Source: Amphritea balenae (GTDB lineage Bacteria > Pseudomonadota > Gammaproteobacteria > Pseudomonadales > Balneatricaceae). Taken from it: DNA of 64,000 nt. Positions 1-15,400 of the stretch are shown here, piece by piece. Both the position numbers and the translations under genes were made by a program. The stretch covers positions 1 through 64,000 of the forward strand of contig NZ_RQXV01000005.1 of NCBI RefSeq assembly GCF_003858655.1. Direction: 5' to 3'. Every line of letters starts with the position of its first letter. Positions within the stretch are counted from its first letter, which is position 1. The notes beneath the pieces are model-generated. The model was not told the origin of the DNA. It saw only the letters and a list, made by a program, of their open reading frames with translations, and did not search any database.

Positions 1-400
1 TGATAACACCATTGCTGTCCATGCTCAATCCGGTTGGCAAGCCCGCCGCACTGAAGCTCAGAGTATCTGCATCCAGATCTGAGAAATTACCGCTCACATC
101 CAGGTTAATGCTGTCACCATCAAGGTCGTTCTGATCGTCAATCTCAACATCAACAACCGGTACTGGGTTAGTAACTGTCCAGTCGAAGGTATCGGTGACG
201 ACACCCCCTTCACCATCGTCGGCAGTCACTGTTACGGTGTATGGTGAACTCTGAGAACTATCCGCAGGCAGATCACCCGTGATAACACCATTGCTGTCCA
301 TGCTCAATCCGGTTGGCAAGCCCGCCGCACTGAAGCTCAGAGTATCTGCATCCAGATCTGAGAAATTACCGCTCACATCCAGGTTAATGCTGTCACCATC
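1..400. repeat. Exact 121-bp direct duplication between neighbouring modules
   Basis: Bases 1-121 are identical to bases 280-400, an offset of 279 bp (93 codons, one module). Identity stops abruptly at base 122/401. Other neighbouring modules are much more diverged at DNA level, so this pair reflects a recent duplication or gene conversion. The left limit of the identity lies outside the window. Confidence 0.95.
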
Positions 401-3400
401 CTGATCCGCCTGATCAGCAATTTCAGCATTAACGACCGGTGCCACGTTAGTAATCGCCCAGTCGAAGGTATCGGTTGTGGTTCCACCCTGACCATCATCT
501 GCAGTCACAGTAACGGTATATGGGCTACTCTGAGACGCTGAATTGTCCAACGTACCGCTGATCTCGCCAGTCGCGCTATCGATAGCCAGCCCTGCTGGCA
601 GGCCAGTAGCACTGTAGCTCAGGGTATCGGCATCAACATCGCTAAAGCTGGCTGCCACATTGAGACTGATGACTTCAGCATCCTGTGAACTCTGATCAGC
701 AATCTCAGTCGCTACAACTGGAGCCGGGTTAGTGACAACCCAGTCGAAGCTATCGCTAACAGTTGAACCGCCATCGGTCACCGATACGGTGACAGTATGT
801 GGAGAACCGACGGAAGCATCTGCATCCAGTGTACCGCTGATCTCTCCGGTAGCACTATCGATAGACAATCCACCTGGAAGGCCGGTAGCGCTGTAAGTCA
901 GGGTATCGCCATCCGGATCGGAGAAGCTGCCACTGATATCCACAGCGATCAGATCACCATCCTGATCCGCCTGATCGACGATTGCCAGATCCAGTACCGG
1001 AGGTGCATTGGTACCGGTCAGGGTGAAGGTATCGGAAATGGTACCGCCCTCACCATCATCTGCTGTAACAGTAATACTATAAGGAGGCTGCTCGGAGGCA
1101 TCCGCCGGTATAGTACCGCTGATCACACCGGTATTCGTATCGATAGCGAAACCTGCAGGCATGCCTGTCGCGCTGTAGGTCAGGGTATCGGTATCAACAT
1201 CGCTGAAGTGTGAAGTCACATCCAGGCTAAAGGCTTCGCCATCTACACCTGTCTGATCAACAATCTCAGTTGCAACAATTGGTGCAGGGTTAGTGACAAC
1301 CCAATCGAAGCTATCGACTACCAGACCACCTTCGCCATCACTGACGGTAACCGTCACAATGTAAGGGCTGCTCTGAGAAGCATCTGTTGGCAGAGTACCA
1401 GTGATAACACCGTTACTATCCATGGTCAGGTCGGTTGGCAGGCCAACGGCACTGAAGCTCAATGTATCAGCATCCAGGTCGCTGAAGTTGCCTGAGATAT
1501 CCAGGCTAATGCTGTCACCATCCTGATCCGCCTGATCGACGATCTCGGTATCGACAGCCGGTGCCGGGTTAGTGATGCTCCAGTCGAAGCTGTCGATTAC
1601 CAGCCCACCATCTGCATCGGTAACAGTAACCGTCACGCTGTATACGCCGCTTGCTCCCGCTTGAGACGCTGAATTATCAATGGTACCGGAGATAATGCCG
1701 GTATCCGCATCGATATCCAGTCCCGCAGGCAGACCCGCAATACTGAAGCCAAGGCTGTCAGCATCCATGTCGTTGAAGTTGCCGCTGATATCCAGCGCGA
1801 TGGTTTCACCATCTTCAGATGCCTGATCAACAACTTCAGTTGCAACAACTGGCACTACGTTAGTGATAGTCCAGTCGAAGCTATCGGTAATCGTACCGCC
1901 CTGTCCATCATCGGCAGTTACCGTAACAGTGTAAGGAGAAGCCGTTGACGCGCTTTTATCGAGCGTACCGCTAATCTCGCCAGTTGCACTATCGATATCC
2001 AGTCCTGCCGGCAGGCCGCTGGCGCTGTAAGTCAGGGTATCTGCATCAACATCGGCAAAGTTCGCTGCCACATTCAGGCTGATAACTTCGGCATCTTCAG
2101 AACTCTGATCGGCAATCTCTGTATCGACAACCGGAGCCGGGTTAGTGATTACCCAGTCGAAGCTGTCGCTGACATCGCTGCTACCGTCGTTTGCAGTTAC
2201 CGTAATAGTGTACGGGCTGGTCTGGGAAGCATTCGCATCCAGATCACCGCTAATCAAACCGGTAGCACTATCGATTGTCAGACCGTTTGGCAGACCGCTG
2301 GCGGTGAAACTCAGGGTATCGCCATCCGGATCGTTAAAGTTAGAAGAAACATCCAGGCTGATAGCATCGCCATCGACATCGGCCTGATCCGGAATTTCAA
2401 CCGCGACAACCGGAGGCGCATCGGTAGCATTCATATCGAATGTATCGCTGACTACACCACCTTCACCATCATCAACAGTGACTGTAACGGTGTAAGGAGC
2501 CGCTGTAGACGCATCAGCCGGTGCAGTACCACTGATGATGCCGGTACCAGAGTCAATGGTAATACCGGTTGGCAAACCCGTTGCACTGTAGGTCAGGCTA
2601 TCAGTATCGCTGTCGGTAAAGTTACCGCTCACATCCAGGTTAAAGGCTTCGCCATCCACCAGACTCTGATCGGCAATCTCGGTGACCACCGGAGCTGGGT
2701 TAGTGACGGTCCAGTCAAAGCTGTCAGTAACGGTACCGCCATGTCCATCATCGACGGTTACTTCAACAGTAAATGGTGAGCTGACGGAAGCACTGTTATC
2801 CAGAGTCCCCGAAATTTCACCGCTGGCGCTGTCGATTGTCAGGCCGGTTGGCAATCCGGTCGCGCTATAAGTCAGGCTATCGCTGTCCAGATCACTGAAG
2901 TTAGCTGCTACATCCAGAGAGATAACCTCGGCATCTTCACTGGTCTGATCAGCAATCTCAGAATCCAGAACAGGCACAGGGTTAGTTACCGCCCATTCGA
3001 AGGTATCGGTTACTGTACCGCCCTCGCCATCATCGGCGGTTACCATCACCACGTAACGACCACCGCTACCGCCCTGGGACGCATCGTTTGGCAAGGTTCC
3101 GGTGATAATGCCGGTGTTGGCATCGATATCCAGTCCTGTCGGCAAACCGGACACACTGTAGGTTACGCTATCGCTGTCTATATCATTAAAGTTGCTGCTG
3201 ACATCCAGACTGACGCTATCGCCATCCTCATCTGCCTGATCGGCAACCGGGGTTGCTACTACAGGGGCCGGGTTAGTGACGGCCCAGTCGAAGGTATCGG
3301 TTACACTGCCACCTTCACCATCATCAACGGTAATGGTTACGCTGTGCACTCCGGCTGTACCACCCTGGGAAGCATCCGCATCCAGCGTACCGGTGATTAC

Positions 3401-6400
3401 ACCAGTAACACTATTGATATCCAGACCTGCTGGCAGGCCGGACGCGCTGTAAGTCAGAGTATCGGAATCAGCATCGCTGAAGTTACCGCTAACATCCAGA
3501 TTGACTGTATCGCCATCGCTGTCGCTCTGATCGGTTACCACCATCTCCACAACCGGAGCCGGGTTAGTCACAGTCCAGTCGAAGCTGTCGGTAACTATAC
3601 CGCCTTCACCATCATCAGCCGTTACTGTAACGGTGAATGGCGAAGTAGCAGAAGCGCTGTTATCGATAGTACCGCTGACAACACCGGTCGCACTGTCGAT
3701 TGTCAGGCCGGTTGGCAGACTATCGGCAGAGTAAGTCAGAGTATCTGCATCGATATCATCGAAGTTGGCTGAAACATTCAGACTGACTGAATCGCCATCG
3801 GCAGCGGTCTGATCGGCAATCTCGGTATCCACTACCGGCGCCGGGTTAGTGACTGTCCAGTCGAAGCTGTCGGTAACAACACCACCCTGGCCATCGTTAA
3901 CAGTGACATCAACACTATAAACACCGGCTGTGCCACCTTGCGAAGCATTCGCAGCCAGATCACCGCTGATCACGCCTGTCGCGCTATCGATGGTCAGACC
4001 AGAAGGCAGACCGGTAACACTAAAGCTCAGGGTATCGTTATCGGCATCGCTGAAGTTACCGCTCAGATCCAGGCTGACGCTGTCACCATCGCTATCACTC
4101 TGATCAGGTACTTCCAGATCGACCACCGGTACAGCGTTCTCTACTGTCAGGGTGAAGGTATCCACTACGGTACCACCCTGGCCATCATTGGCAGTAACGA
4201 TAACAGTGTACGGACCGCCCTGAGAGGCATCATCCGCCAGGGTTCCGCTTAGTACACCGGTAGCCGGGTTAAGGCTCAGACCTGCCGGCAGACCAGCAGC
4301 GCCGTAAGAGATACTGTCGGAATCGATATCACCGAAGTTACCGCTTAGGTCCAGATTAACCGTCGCACTGTCGCTAAAGGTCTGATCGGCGATCTCGGTA
4401 ATCACATTCGGAGCCGGGTTGGCTACAGTCCAGCTGAAGGTATCAGTAGTAGAGCCGCCTTCCCCATCAACAACGGTGACTGTCAGGTTATAAACGCCTG
4501 AACCAGGAACAGTACCGCCCTGGGAGGCATCGCTTGGCAGGTCACCAGAAATCACGCCGGTCGCAGTATCAAGAGTCAGACCTGCTGGTAATCCGGTAAT
4601 GCTGTAGGTCAGATCATCTGCATCAGCATCACTGAAGTTACCGCTCAGATCCAGACTGACGCTATCGCTATCATTGTTGGTCTGATCAGGTACCACCAGA
4701 TCCACAACCGGAGCCGGGTTGGTGACTGTCAGATCAAATGTATCTGCAACCGTTCCGCCCTGTCCGTCATCCACTGTCACCGCAATAGTGTAAACACCGG
4801 CAGTTCCACCTTGTGAAGCACTATTATCGATAGTACCGCTGATCACACCGGTAGCGCTATTGATATCCAGACCTGTTGGCAAGCCTGTCGCACTGTAAGT
4901 CAGGTCATCGCTGTCACTGTCGGCAAAGTTGCCAGACAGATCCAGGCTGATCACTTCACCATCTTCGGCGCTTTGATCAACAATGGCACTGTCCACAACC
5001 GGAGCCGGGTTAGTGACAACCCAGTCAAAGGTATCGGTAACAATTCCACCCTGACCATCGTCTGCAGTGACCGTCACACTGAATGGAGAGCCAACAGAAG
5101 CGTTGGTAGCGATAGTACCGCTAATCACACCGGTAGCACTGTCGATAGATAAGCCGTTTGGCAGGCTGCTGGCGCTGTAGCTCAGGGTATCCGCATCGCT
5201 ATCACTGAAGCTGGATGCCACACTCAGGCTGACAGACTCACCATCCACCGCGCTCTGATCATCAATAACAGTATCGACTACAGGTGCAGGGTTAGTGACT
5301 GTCCAGTCAAAGCTATCGGTGACTGTACCACCCTGACCATCGTTTACCGTTACTGTGACGGCGTAAACGCCGGCAGCACCACCTTGCGAAGCATCGTTCG
5401 GCAGGTTACCGCTGATCACACCGGTTACCGCATCAATCGTCAGTCCCGCAGGCAAACCTGCAACAGAGTAGCTCAGGGTATCGCTATCGATATCACTGAA
5501 GTTACCACTGATATCCAGGTTCACCGCATCACCATCGACATCGGTCTGATCCGGAACAATAATATCAACTGTAGGCGCCGGGTTGGCTACATCCCAGCTA
5601 AATGTATCGCTGACTGTACCACCCTGACCATCATTGGCGGTCACTACAACGGTATATGGAGACCCCTGAGAGGCATTGGCATCCAGGTCACCGCTGATGA
5701 CACCGGTATTGGTATCGATTGTCAGGCCAGCAGGCAGGCCGCTGACACTGTAGGTCAGGGTATCGCTGTCGCTGTCACTGAAGTTGGGCGCAACATTCAG
5801 GCTGACGCTGTCACCATCGTTGGAGCTCTGATCGGCAACCGCTGTTGCTTCCGGAGCCGGGTTAGAAACAACCCAATCGAAGGTATCAGTTACCAGAGTA
5901 TCGATACCGTCCTGAGCAGTCACAGTGATGCTATAAACACCCCCGTTAGTCTGGGACGCATTAGCATCGATATCACCGCTAATCTCACCAGTCGTTGTAT
6001 TGATAGTCAGACCGGCAGGCAGACCTGCTGCGCTATAGGTCAGGGTATCGCCTTCCGGATCACTAAAGTGTGCAGAGGCATCAAAGTTAACGGTTTCGCC
6101 ATCATCACCGGTACGGTCTGGAATGTAGCTGGCCAGACCCGGAATGTTATAAGCAACATCCATAGTGAGATTGACAGTCGCATCGGCTGTAGCACCATCG
6201 GCATCGGTTATACGGTAGGTAAAGCTATCCGCACCGCTGTAGCCGGCTCCCGGCGTATAGTCGAAGGTGCCGTCAGCATTCAGAGTCAGGCTACCGTTGC
6301 TGACATCACTGAGCAGGCTAACGGTAATGGTATCCGAATCCGGATCGATATCGGCGTTGTTTCCGTTATCCACCAGCACACTAGCGTTCACCAGCGGCAT

Positions 6401-9400
6401 ATCGATACCCAGATTAAAGATATCATCCTGAGCTTGGGGCGCCGGGTTAGTCACGGTCCAGTCGAAGCTATCGGTTATGGTACCGCCCTGACCATCGTTG
6501 GCTGTTACGGTCACGCTGTAAGGTGAGTTATCCGCCACATCATTCGGCAGGGTGCCACTGATCACCCCGGTTGCCGCATCGATACTCAGTCCCTCTGGCA
6601 GGCCAGCTGCACTGTAGGTCAGGGTATCGTTATCGGCATCGCTGAAGTTGCCCGACAGATCCAGATTGATCGCGGCACCTTCCAGGCTGGCCTGATCAGC
6701 GACTTCGGTGTCAACAACCGGAGTCGGGTTGGTCACATCCCAGCTAAAGGTATCGGTTACTACACCACCATCGCCATCATCGGCGGTAACAGTCACGGTA
6801 TAAGGCGAACCATTAGAGGCTGTTGCATCCAGGGTACCGCTAATCACTCCGCTGTTGGTATCGATAGTCAGCCCGGCTGGCAGGCCAGCTGCGCTGTAGG
6901 TCAGGCTGTCATCGGTATCGCTGAAGTTAGCGGATACATCCAGACTCACCAGATCACTGTCATCATTAGACTGATCGGCAATCTCAGCATCAACCTGAGG
7001 CAGTGGGTTAGCAACAGTCCAGCTGAAGCTATCGGTAATAGTACCGCCCTCACCGTCATCGACAGTAACAGTCACGCTGTATGGCGAGCCGGAAGAAGCG
7101 CTGGTATCCAGAGTACCTGTGATAACACCGGTGCTGGCATTGATATCAAGACCTGCCGGCAGGCCGGAAACACTATAGGTCAGGCTATCGTTATCCACAT
7201 CGCTGAAGCTGGTAGATACATCCAGACTGATCAGTTCGGCATCATCGCTGTTCTGGTCGGCAATAACCGTATCAACCACTGGTGCCGGGTTTGCAACAGT
7301 CCAGCTAAAGGTATCGGTTTCACTGCCACCCTGACTGTCATCTGCGGTCACGGTGATAGTGTAAATACCATCGGAGCCAGGACCGCCCTGAGAAGCATCA
7401 GGATCGATAGAACCGCTAATTTCACCAGTACCGCTATCGATCGTCAGGCCAGAAGGCAGACCGCTGGCGCTATAGGTAATAGTATCGCTGTCAGGATCAC
7501 TGAAGTTAGCCGCAACATTGAGGCTGATATCATCACCATCGTCACCGCTCTGGTCAGCAATTTCTGCATCCAGATTAGGTACCGGGTTTGCTACCCCCCA
7601 GCTGAAGCTATCGTTTACCGCACCGCCATCGCTATCGGTAGCCGTCACTATCACTGTGTAAGGGCCACTCACCGAAGCGTTGGTCGCGATAGTACCGGAT
7701 ATCTCACCGGTACTGCTGTTAATACTCAAACCGGCAGGCAGACCACTAACGCTGTAAGTCAGGGTGTCGCCATCCGGGTCGTTAAAGTTAGCAGTGATGT
7801 TAAGGCTGACAATATCGCCATCATCGCTGTTTTGATCATCAATCTCTGTGACGACAACCGGCAGGGCATTATCCACTGCCAACTCAAAGATATCGCTGAC
7901 TGAGCCACCCTCAGCATCGTTGACGGTTACCGTAATACTGTACGGTGCGCCATCTGAAGCATCAGTCGCCAGGGTACCGCTGATCTCACCGGTATTAGCA
8001 TCGATGCTCAGTCCGGTTGGCAAACCGGTCGCACTGTAAGTCAGGTCATCGCTGTCCGGATCGCTGAAGTTAGCTGAGGTATCCAGGCTGAAGGCTGCAC
8101 CATCGGTACTGGTCTGATCAGCAATCGCCAGATCTACGACCGGTACCGGGTTAGTCACCGCCAGTGCAAAGCTGTCGCTGACGCTACCCCCCTGAGCATC
8201 ACTCAGGGTTACCGTTACGGTATAAGGTGAGCCGACAGAAGCACTGTTATCCACAGTACCGTTGATCACGCCGGTTGCCGCATCAATGCTCAGTCCGGTA
8301 GGCAGGCCTGTGGCGCTGTAAACCGGGCTATCATTGTCTGCGTCGGAGAAGTTAGCCGATACATCCAGGCTGAAGGCGTTACCATCAACTGCATTCTGGT
8401 CGGCAATTGCGCCATCCAGTTCTGGCGCGACGTTAGCCACACTCCAGCTAAAGGTATCGGTGACAGTGCCACCCTGCAGATCGTCAGCAGTCACGGTAAC
8501 AGTGTAAACACCGTCCGTACCACCTTGAGATGCATTGGCGGCAACCGTTCCACTGATCACACCGGTAACCGCATTCATCGTCAGGCCAGCTGGCAGACCG
8601 CTGGCACTGAAGTTCAGGGTATCGGCATCCGGATCGGTAAAGGTCGAAGATACATCCAGGTTTACTGCATCGCCATCATTACCGGACTGATCAACAATCA
8701 CACTGCCCACGACCGGTGCAGGGTTAGTGATGGTCCAGTCAAAGCTATCGCTGATACTGCCACCCTGGCCGTCATCGGCGGTGACAGTCACACTGTAAAC
8801 ACCGGCATCACCACCCAGAGAAGCATCGGTATTCACCGTACCGGTAATCACACCGGTACTGGTATTAAGCGTCAGACCATTCGGTAATCCGCTGGCACTG
8901 TAAGTCAGGGTATCCGCATCAGAATCACTGAAATTACCGGACAGATCCAGACTGATATCATCACCATCCACATCGGCCTGATCAGGTACCACCGCATTAA
9001 CCGCAGGGGCCGGGTTAGTCACTGCCAGATCGAAGGTCTCGCTAACAGTACCACCCTTACCATCGTCCGCTGTTACGGTGATTGTGTAAGGCCCACTCTG
9101 GGACGCATCCGCGCCAAGAGATCCGGTAATCAGACCAGTACTGGTGATGGACAAACCATCAGGCAGACCGGTTGCAGAGTAGCTCAGCGGATCGCCATCG
9201 GGATCGCTGAAATTAGCCGCCAGATCCAGACTGATGTCATCGCCATCTTCGGCACTTTGATCTGTAACCGGTGTAGCCACCAGCGGTGCCGTATTGGTAA
9301 TGGTCAGGCTGAAGGTATCAGTTACCGTCGCACCGTCAGTATCGGTTGCCGTTACTTCGATGCTGTAAGGTGAACCACTATTGGCATCCAACGCCAGCGT

Positions 9401-12400
9401 ACCGGAGATCACTCCGCTAACACTGTCGATAGTAATACCTGTCGGCAGACCGGTAGCGCTGAAGACCAGGCTATCATCAACATCGCTGAAGCTGCCGGAG
9501 ACATCCAGATTGATAATCGCGCCGCCTTCAGCTTCCTGATCGACAATGGCTGTATCAACCACAGGAGCCGGGTTAGATACCGTCAGGGTAAAGCTGTCAG
9601 AAACAGTACCGCCCTGACCATCATCAGCAGTCACTTCGATGCTGTAAACACCATCAGTTCCTCCCTGAGATGCCGAACTTCCCAGATCACCGGAGATAAA
9701 GCCGGTGGCGGAATCGATTGTAATACCGGTCGGTAGACCCGTAGCGCTGTAAGTCAGATCATCACTATCCAGATCACTGAAGTTAGGCGCGACATCAACG
9801 CTGAAGCTATCGCTATCCTCTGCAATTTTATCTTCCAGTGCCAGATCCAACTGCGGAGCTGGGTTACTGACAGCCCAGCTAAAGGTATCGGTAATTTCCG
9901 CACCATCAGCATCGGTTGCGGTTACAGTCACAGTATACGGACCGGATAGTGACGCATTCGCGGTCAGTGTTCCGGAGATAATACCGCTGTTGATATCCAG
10001 GCTCAGGCCTGCTGGCAGGCCGGTGGCACTGTAGCTCAGGCTATCGCTGTCAGCGTCGCTGAAGCTAGTGCTGATATCCAGATTGATATCATCACCGTCA
10101 TTACCACTCTGATCGGCTATCTCAGTAGCAACCACAGGTGCTGTATTGGTTACCGTCCAGTCGAAGCTCTCTGTAACAGAACCACCCTGGCCGTCATCAA
10201 CCGTAACATTCACGGTATAGACGCCGCTGCCAGGAATAGTACCGCCTTGCGAAGCACTGCTATCCACAGTACCGCTGATAACACCGCTCGCGCTGTCAAT
10301 CGACAATCCACCCGGCAGGCCGGTTGCGCTGTAGCTCAGGGTATCGCTATCGACATCGGAGAAGTTAGCCGCGGTCGCCAGAGACACATCATCGCTGTCC
10401 AGATTACTCTGATCGGTCAATGCTGCATCGACTACCGGAGCCGGGTTGCTGACATCCAGGGTAAAGGTATCGCTGATGCTTCCACCTTCACCGTCATCGA
10501 CTGTTACTTCAATGCTGTAAACACCATCGGTGCCGCCGGTAGAGGCATCTGCAGGCAGGGTACCGGTAATTTCACCGGTATTAGCATCAATACTCAAACC
10601 TGTTGGCAGGCCGGTGGCACTGTAAGTCAGGCTATCATCGTCGCTGTCGCTGAAGTTGGCCGCCATGCTCAGGTTGATATCATCACCATCATCGGCACTG
10701 AAGTCGGCGATCGGTGTCGCGACAACAGGCGCCGGATTGGTCACGGTCAACTCAAAAGTATCACTAACCGTATCGACGCCATCATTAACACTCACAGTAA
10801 CGGTGTAAGGTGAACCGGTAGACGCATTCGCCGCCAGAGCACCGCTGATTACACCCGTAGCGCTATTGATAGTGACACCCGCTGGCAAGCCAGTCGCACT
10901 GTAGGCCAGGGTATCATTATCACTGTCGCTGAAGTTAACCGAGGTATCCAGGGTAAAGTCCGCTGCATCAACCGTGCTCTGATCGCTGATCAGACTGGCG
11001 ACTTCAGGCGCCGCGTTGCTGACCGTCCAGCTGAAGCTGTCAGTCACAGTACCACCCTGACCATCATCGGCAGTAACGACCACGGTATAAGGGGAACCTT
11101 CTGAAGCATCCTTATCAATAGTACCGCTGATCAGGCCAGTGGCACTGTCAATCGTCAGACCACCCGGTAGCCCGGTCGCGCTGTAGCTCAGGGTATCCGA
11201 ATCCGGATCACTGAAGTTAGCCGCCACATTAAGACTGATCACATCGGTATCAGCGCTGCCCTGATCGGCAACAGGACCGGCAACAATCGGCGCAGGGTTA
11301 TTCACGGTCAGGGTAAAGGTATCGGTTACCGTACCTCCCTGGCCATCATCGGCAGTGACGGTCACTGTATAAGGAGAAGACAGCGACGCATTGGTTGGCA
11401 AAGTACCGGTTATTTCACCGCTGGCTATATCGATACTCAGGCCCGGAGGCAGGCCTTCAGCAGAGTAGCTGAGAATATCCGCATCACTGTCGGTGAAGCT
11501 GCCACTAACATCCAGACTGAAGGCATCGCCCTCATTAGCTGACTGATCGGTTACTTCGGTTACCACCTCAGGGGTGGTATTAGTCACGTTCCAGACAAAG
11601 GTATCGGTCGCCGTAGTACCGGCCTGATCGGTCGCGGTTACGGTAATAGTGTAAACACCATCGGAACCCGGACCTCCCTGGGAAGCATCCGCCGCCAGGT
11701 CACCGGAGATAATACCGGTATTGGAATCAATACTCAGTCCACCCGGCAGGGCATCAACACTGTAGGTCAGTACATCGGCATTGGTGGCAATATCGACATC
11801 GGCAAAGTTACCGGACAGGTCGACGTTAATAGCATCACTGTCGTTAAAGCTGGCATCAACCTGCTCAGTTTCCAGTGTTGGGGTATCGTTAATCGCCTCA
11901 ACATTGAAGTGTAACTTAGATACCACACTGTTCTTTGTCTCAGGCAGCTGATCCGCCGCCCAGGCAAAGATATTACCAACCAGACGGTCATTTGCCGTAG
12001 TCACGCCCGGATCAGCATCGCCGCCACGGGTGAAGATCGCATCATTGGAGACAAACAGAATCTGTCCATCACCCACTTCACGCAATACCATGGTTGGATT
12101 CGCACCATTCTGGGTGCTCATCAGCACAGTATCTGTTTCCAGTACACCGGCGGAAAAGTGGCGCACATTAGGATCTGCTGTTACCAGATCACCGACTTCA
12201 CCCACCTTACCAAATGGGCCATCCATAATGGCGTGATCGGTTGTATCAATCCGAAGAGTAGAACCCAGAGGGGTAACATAATTAACGGTCAGACCATAGG
12301 CAGTTGACAGTCCATCATAGCTCTCATTCCAGTTAGTTGAGATCAGAATACCGCCGTCCTGAACCCAGGCATCAATTGCAGCTAGCTCTGCTGAACTCCA

Positions 12401-15400
12401 GCTTGCCGAAGTCTGACGACCATCAAAGAAGATAGAAGCCTGGCTCAGATAAGCCGCATCAACCGTATCGGTTTCAGCAATAACGTTAAAGTCGGTATTA
12501 ACCGTACCAGAGGGGCCAAACAGGTCCTCATTAAACAGGATATCGTTAGTGTTCTGCAGGCCTGAGACTTCGCCTTCCGGCTCCAGCGTCTGAGCACTGG
12601 TAATACCGCCCAGGATATTGGTCTGCAGCTCAATGGTATAACCAAAGTCCGCATAATCCAGACCGTTCTGGTTTTCTGCACTGCTGAATACCAACAGACC
12701 GGCTTCAATGTCCTCAGTACTGATAAACTGGCCGTTGGTCACATCACTGCCGTTCAGCTGCAGGGTTGCACCGGTCGGCAGGTTCAGTGAGGTAACAGTA
12801 ATACCGCCGTAGGTCAGATCCGACTCAAAATCGGTTACCTGTACGACGTAATCGATATCCTCCTGAACACTCGCCTCGCCTTCGACCACCAGGGATACAG
12901 AAGAGCTGGTGCTGTCGGTACCATCGCTAACCGTATAACTAACCGGGTGGATACCACTCTGATCAGCTGCCGGGGTGAAGGTAACCGTGCCATCCCCATT
13001 CAGGGTTGCAGTGCCACTACCATCACTCAGGGTAATGGTTTCACCGCTGGTAATCGCCTGCTCATCGATATGGGTGATGGTCAGGGTATCGCCTTCCACA
13101 TCACTGTCATTAGCCAGCAGATCAACAGTTACCGGGGTTTCCGAAGTGGTGATTGCTTCATCCAGCGCTACAACCGGTGCATCATTTACCGGTGTCACGT
13201 TGAATACAACATCGCTATCGATAGCAGCAGGGATACCTTTATCCTGCTGTTGCACCGCCCAGGCCATAATGTTAGCCGCCAGGACTTCATTGCTGTTATC
13301 TACTACACCATCGGTGCCCAGGTTCAGATTCATAAACTGGTTATAGTCGGCGCTAAGCAGAATATATCCCTCGCCTACCTGACGCAGGATCATATTCGGA
13401 CGGTCAGGGTTATTACCCTGAGTCATAAGTACCGTATCAGTTTCCAGTACACCAGCACTGAAATAACCTGTATTCAGAGCTGCAACGCTGTCACCAACAC
13501 TGCCGAACGCACCATCAATAATCGGGTGGCTAGCATGGGCAATAACTGAGATATCATTATTGGTGTGTGTATAAGTCAGGCCAAACTTCTGTGCTACTGC
13601 ATCGTAGTTCGTATTAATATCCGTTGCGCCAATCAGGATACCGCCTTCATTGACCCAGGTTTCCAACGCAGTCAGCTCTGCCGCAGTCCAGACACTGTCA
13701 GCCACCAGGGTATCGATAAACACAGAGCCCTGTGCCAGGTAGTCAGCATTGATTGTGGTGGTTGCATCAATCAAATCGATATCATTACCTGCAATACCGG
13801 ACTGACTGAAATTATCGCTATTGTTAATAATAGACCGGAAGCCCGTAGTGCCTGATCCCGGGTTAGTATTATCAACATTGTAGGAAGCACCGGCACTGTT
13901 ACCCGCCAACACGCCAATGGAAGTATTCGGAGTTACCGTAAAGGTAGCACCGGCATAATCATCACCGTTTTCATTCGCTGCCGGCGTAAACATCAGTAAA
14001 CCGGATTCAACCTGAGCCTTAGTCAGGGTATCACCGATATTAAGCACAACCCCGTCCAGACTCAGGCTGGCACCCGCGGGCAGATCCAGCGTCTTAACAG
14101 CAACGCTGGTATAGTCGGCATCACCGACAATATCGGCAGAGGTCAGGGCATAAGCAGTATCTTCAGGTGTTTCTACCTGCTCAGCTACCGCCACCGCCAG
14201 GATGGAGTCGGTGCTACCACCGCCATCTCCGACGCTGATTTCGATATAGTTAATACCGTTGTAATCAGGATCAGGCGTGTAGGTAACGCTCTGATCCGGG
14301 TTCAGGGTTACGGTACCGCTACCGTTGCTCAGGGTAACAGTTTCACCCGGATTAACGATCTGGCCGTCGACTTTAACTACCGACAGATCGCCGCCTTCCA
14401 GGTCTGTATCATTTTCCAGTACCGCAACGGTGACCGGTCCAGGACCGGATGTAGTAACGGTATCGGCAACCACGATCGGTGCATCATCCACCGGTGTGAT
14501 ATCAAAGATCACCTCGCCACTGACACTGGCCGGAGGATTCTTCAGCTGCGTATCCATCGCCCAGGCCATAATATTGGCCACCAGCTTCTCATTGGCGGTT
14601 TCATCCAGAGTGCTATCGCCATCACCAAAATTTTGGTGGAACTGATTACTGTCAGCACTGAACAACACCCAGCCTTCACCCACCTGACGCAATAGCATGG
14701 TGGCCTGAGTTGGCTCACCGGTGGTGGCCAGTACGATATCGCTCTCCAACACCCCGCTGAAGTAACCCGTGTTAGAGGTGTCAAAGGTATCGCCTTGTGC
14801 ACCTACGGCTCCGTATGGGCCATCCATAATTGGATGGCTGGCATCCTCAATGGTCATGGTATCCACGTTGGTCTGCACAAAAGTCAGACCATAATGAGCC
14901 GGCAGGGCATTATATGCCGTACTATCGCTCTGGGTCAGCAGGATGCCGCCATCATTCACCCAGCTATCTACCAGGGCAACTTCCCCGGCGGTCCATGAAG
15001 TCGCAGCAACCACCGAGTCAAAGAAGATAGAGCCCTGACCAAGGTAAGCCTGATCGATAGTGTTCTGAGAGCCCACCAGATCAAGCCCAGCGGTATAACC
15101 AGAAGTTGAGAACTCAGTCTCACTGTTAGCGACTACGGCATTGAGCGGATCCAGATTGCCGGCACTGGTCGTAGTATCGTTAATACTCCAGAGGTTGGAA
15201 GAGGTAGTATGGCCATTCAGCAAACCCACGTCGTAACGCGGATTAACGCTGTAGGTAAAGCCAGCATAATCATCGCCAAATTCGTTTTCATCACCGCTGA
15301 AAGTCAGCTTGCCAGCATCGATATCCGCCTTAGTGATGGTATCGCCAACACTGACCGCAACCCCATCCAGCAACAGCTGACCACCTTCGGTCAGATCAAC

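Larger units (their letters stand above)
1..11900 (-). repeat. Array of about forty putative-Ig (He_PIG-type) modules
   Basis: The ~285-bp units read like DGDTLTYSATGLPAGLSIDS, ATGVISGTL, SSPYTVTVTADDG, DTFDWTVTNPAP. This is the pattern of the Pfam He_PIG (putative Ig) family, found in cadherin-like bacterial and dystroglycan-type domains. Counting the TVTN-type strand gives about forty units in the window, and the array continues to the left. One unit near 6115-6440 is of another type. Unit length alternates slightly because some contain an extra loop with PGSGGT- or TDGV-like text before the Asp-rich turn. Confidence 0.8.

Noticed and set aside
5384-6526. Plus-strand open frame of 380 codons in the He_PIG-type array
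   Set aside because: It shows a repeating pattern that mirrors the minus-strand modules and no ribosome site. It is a shadow of the adhesin.
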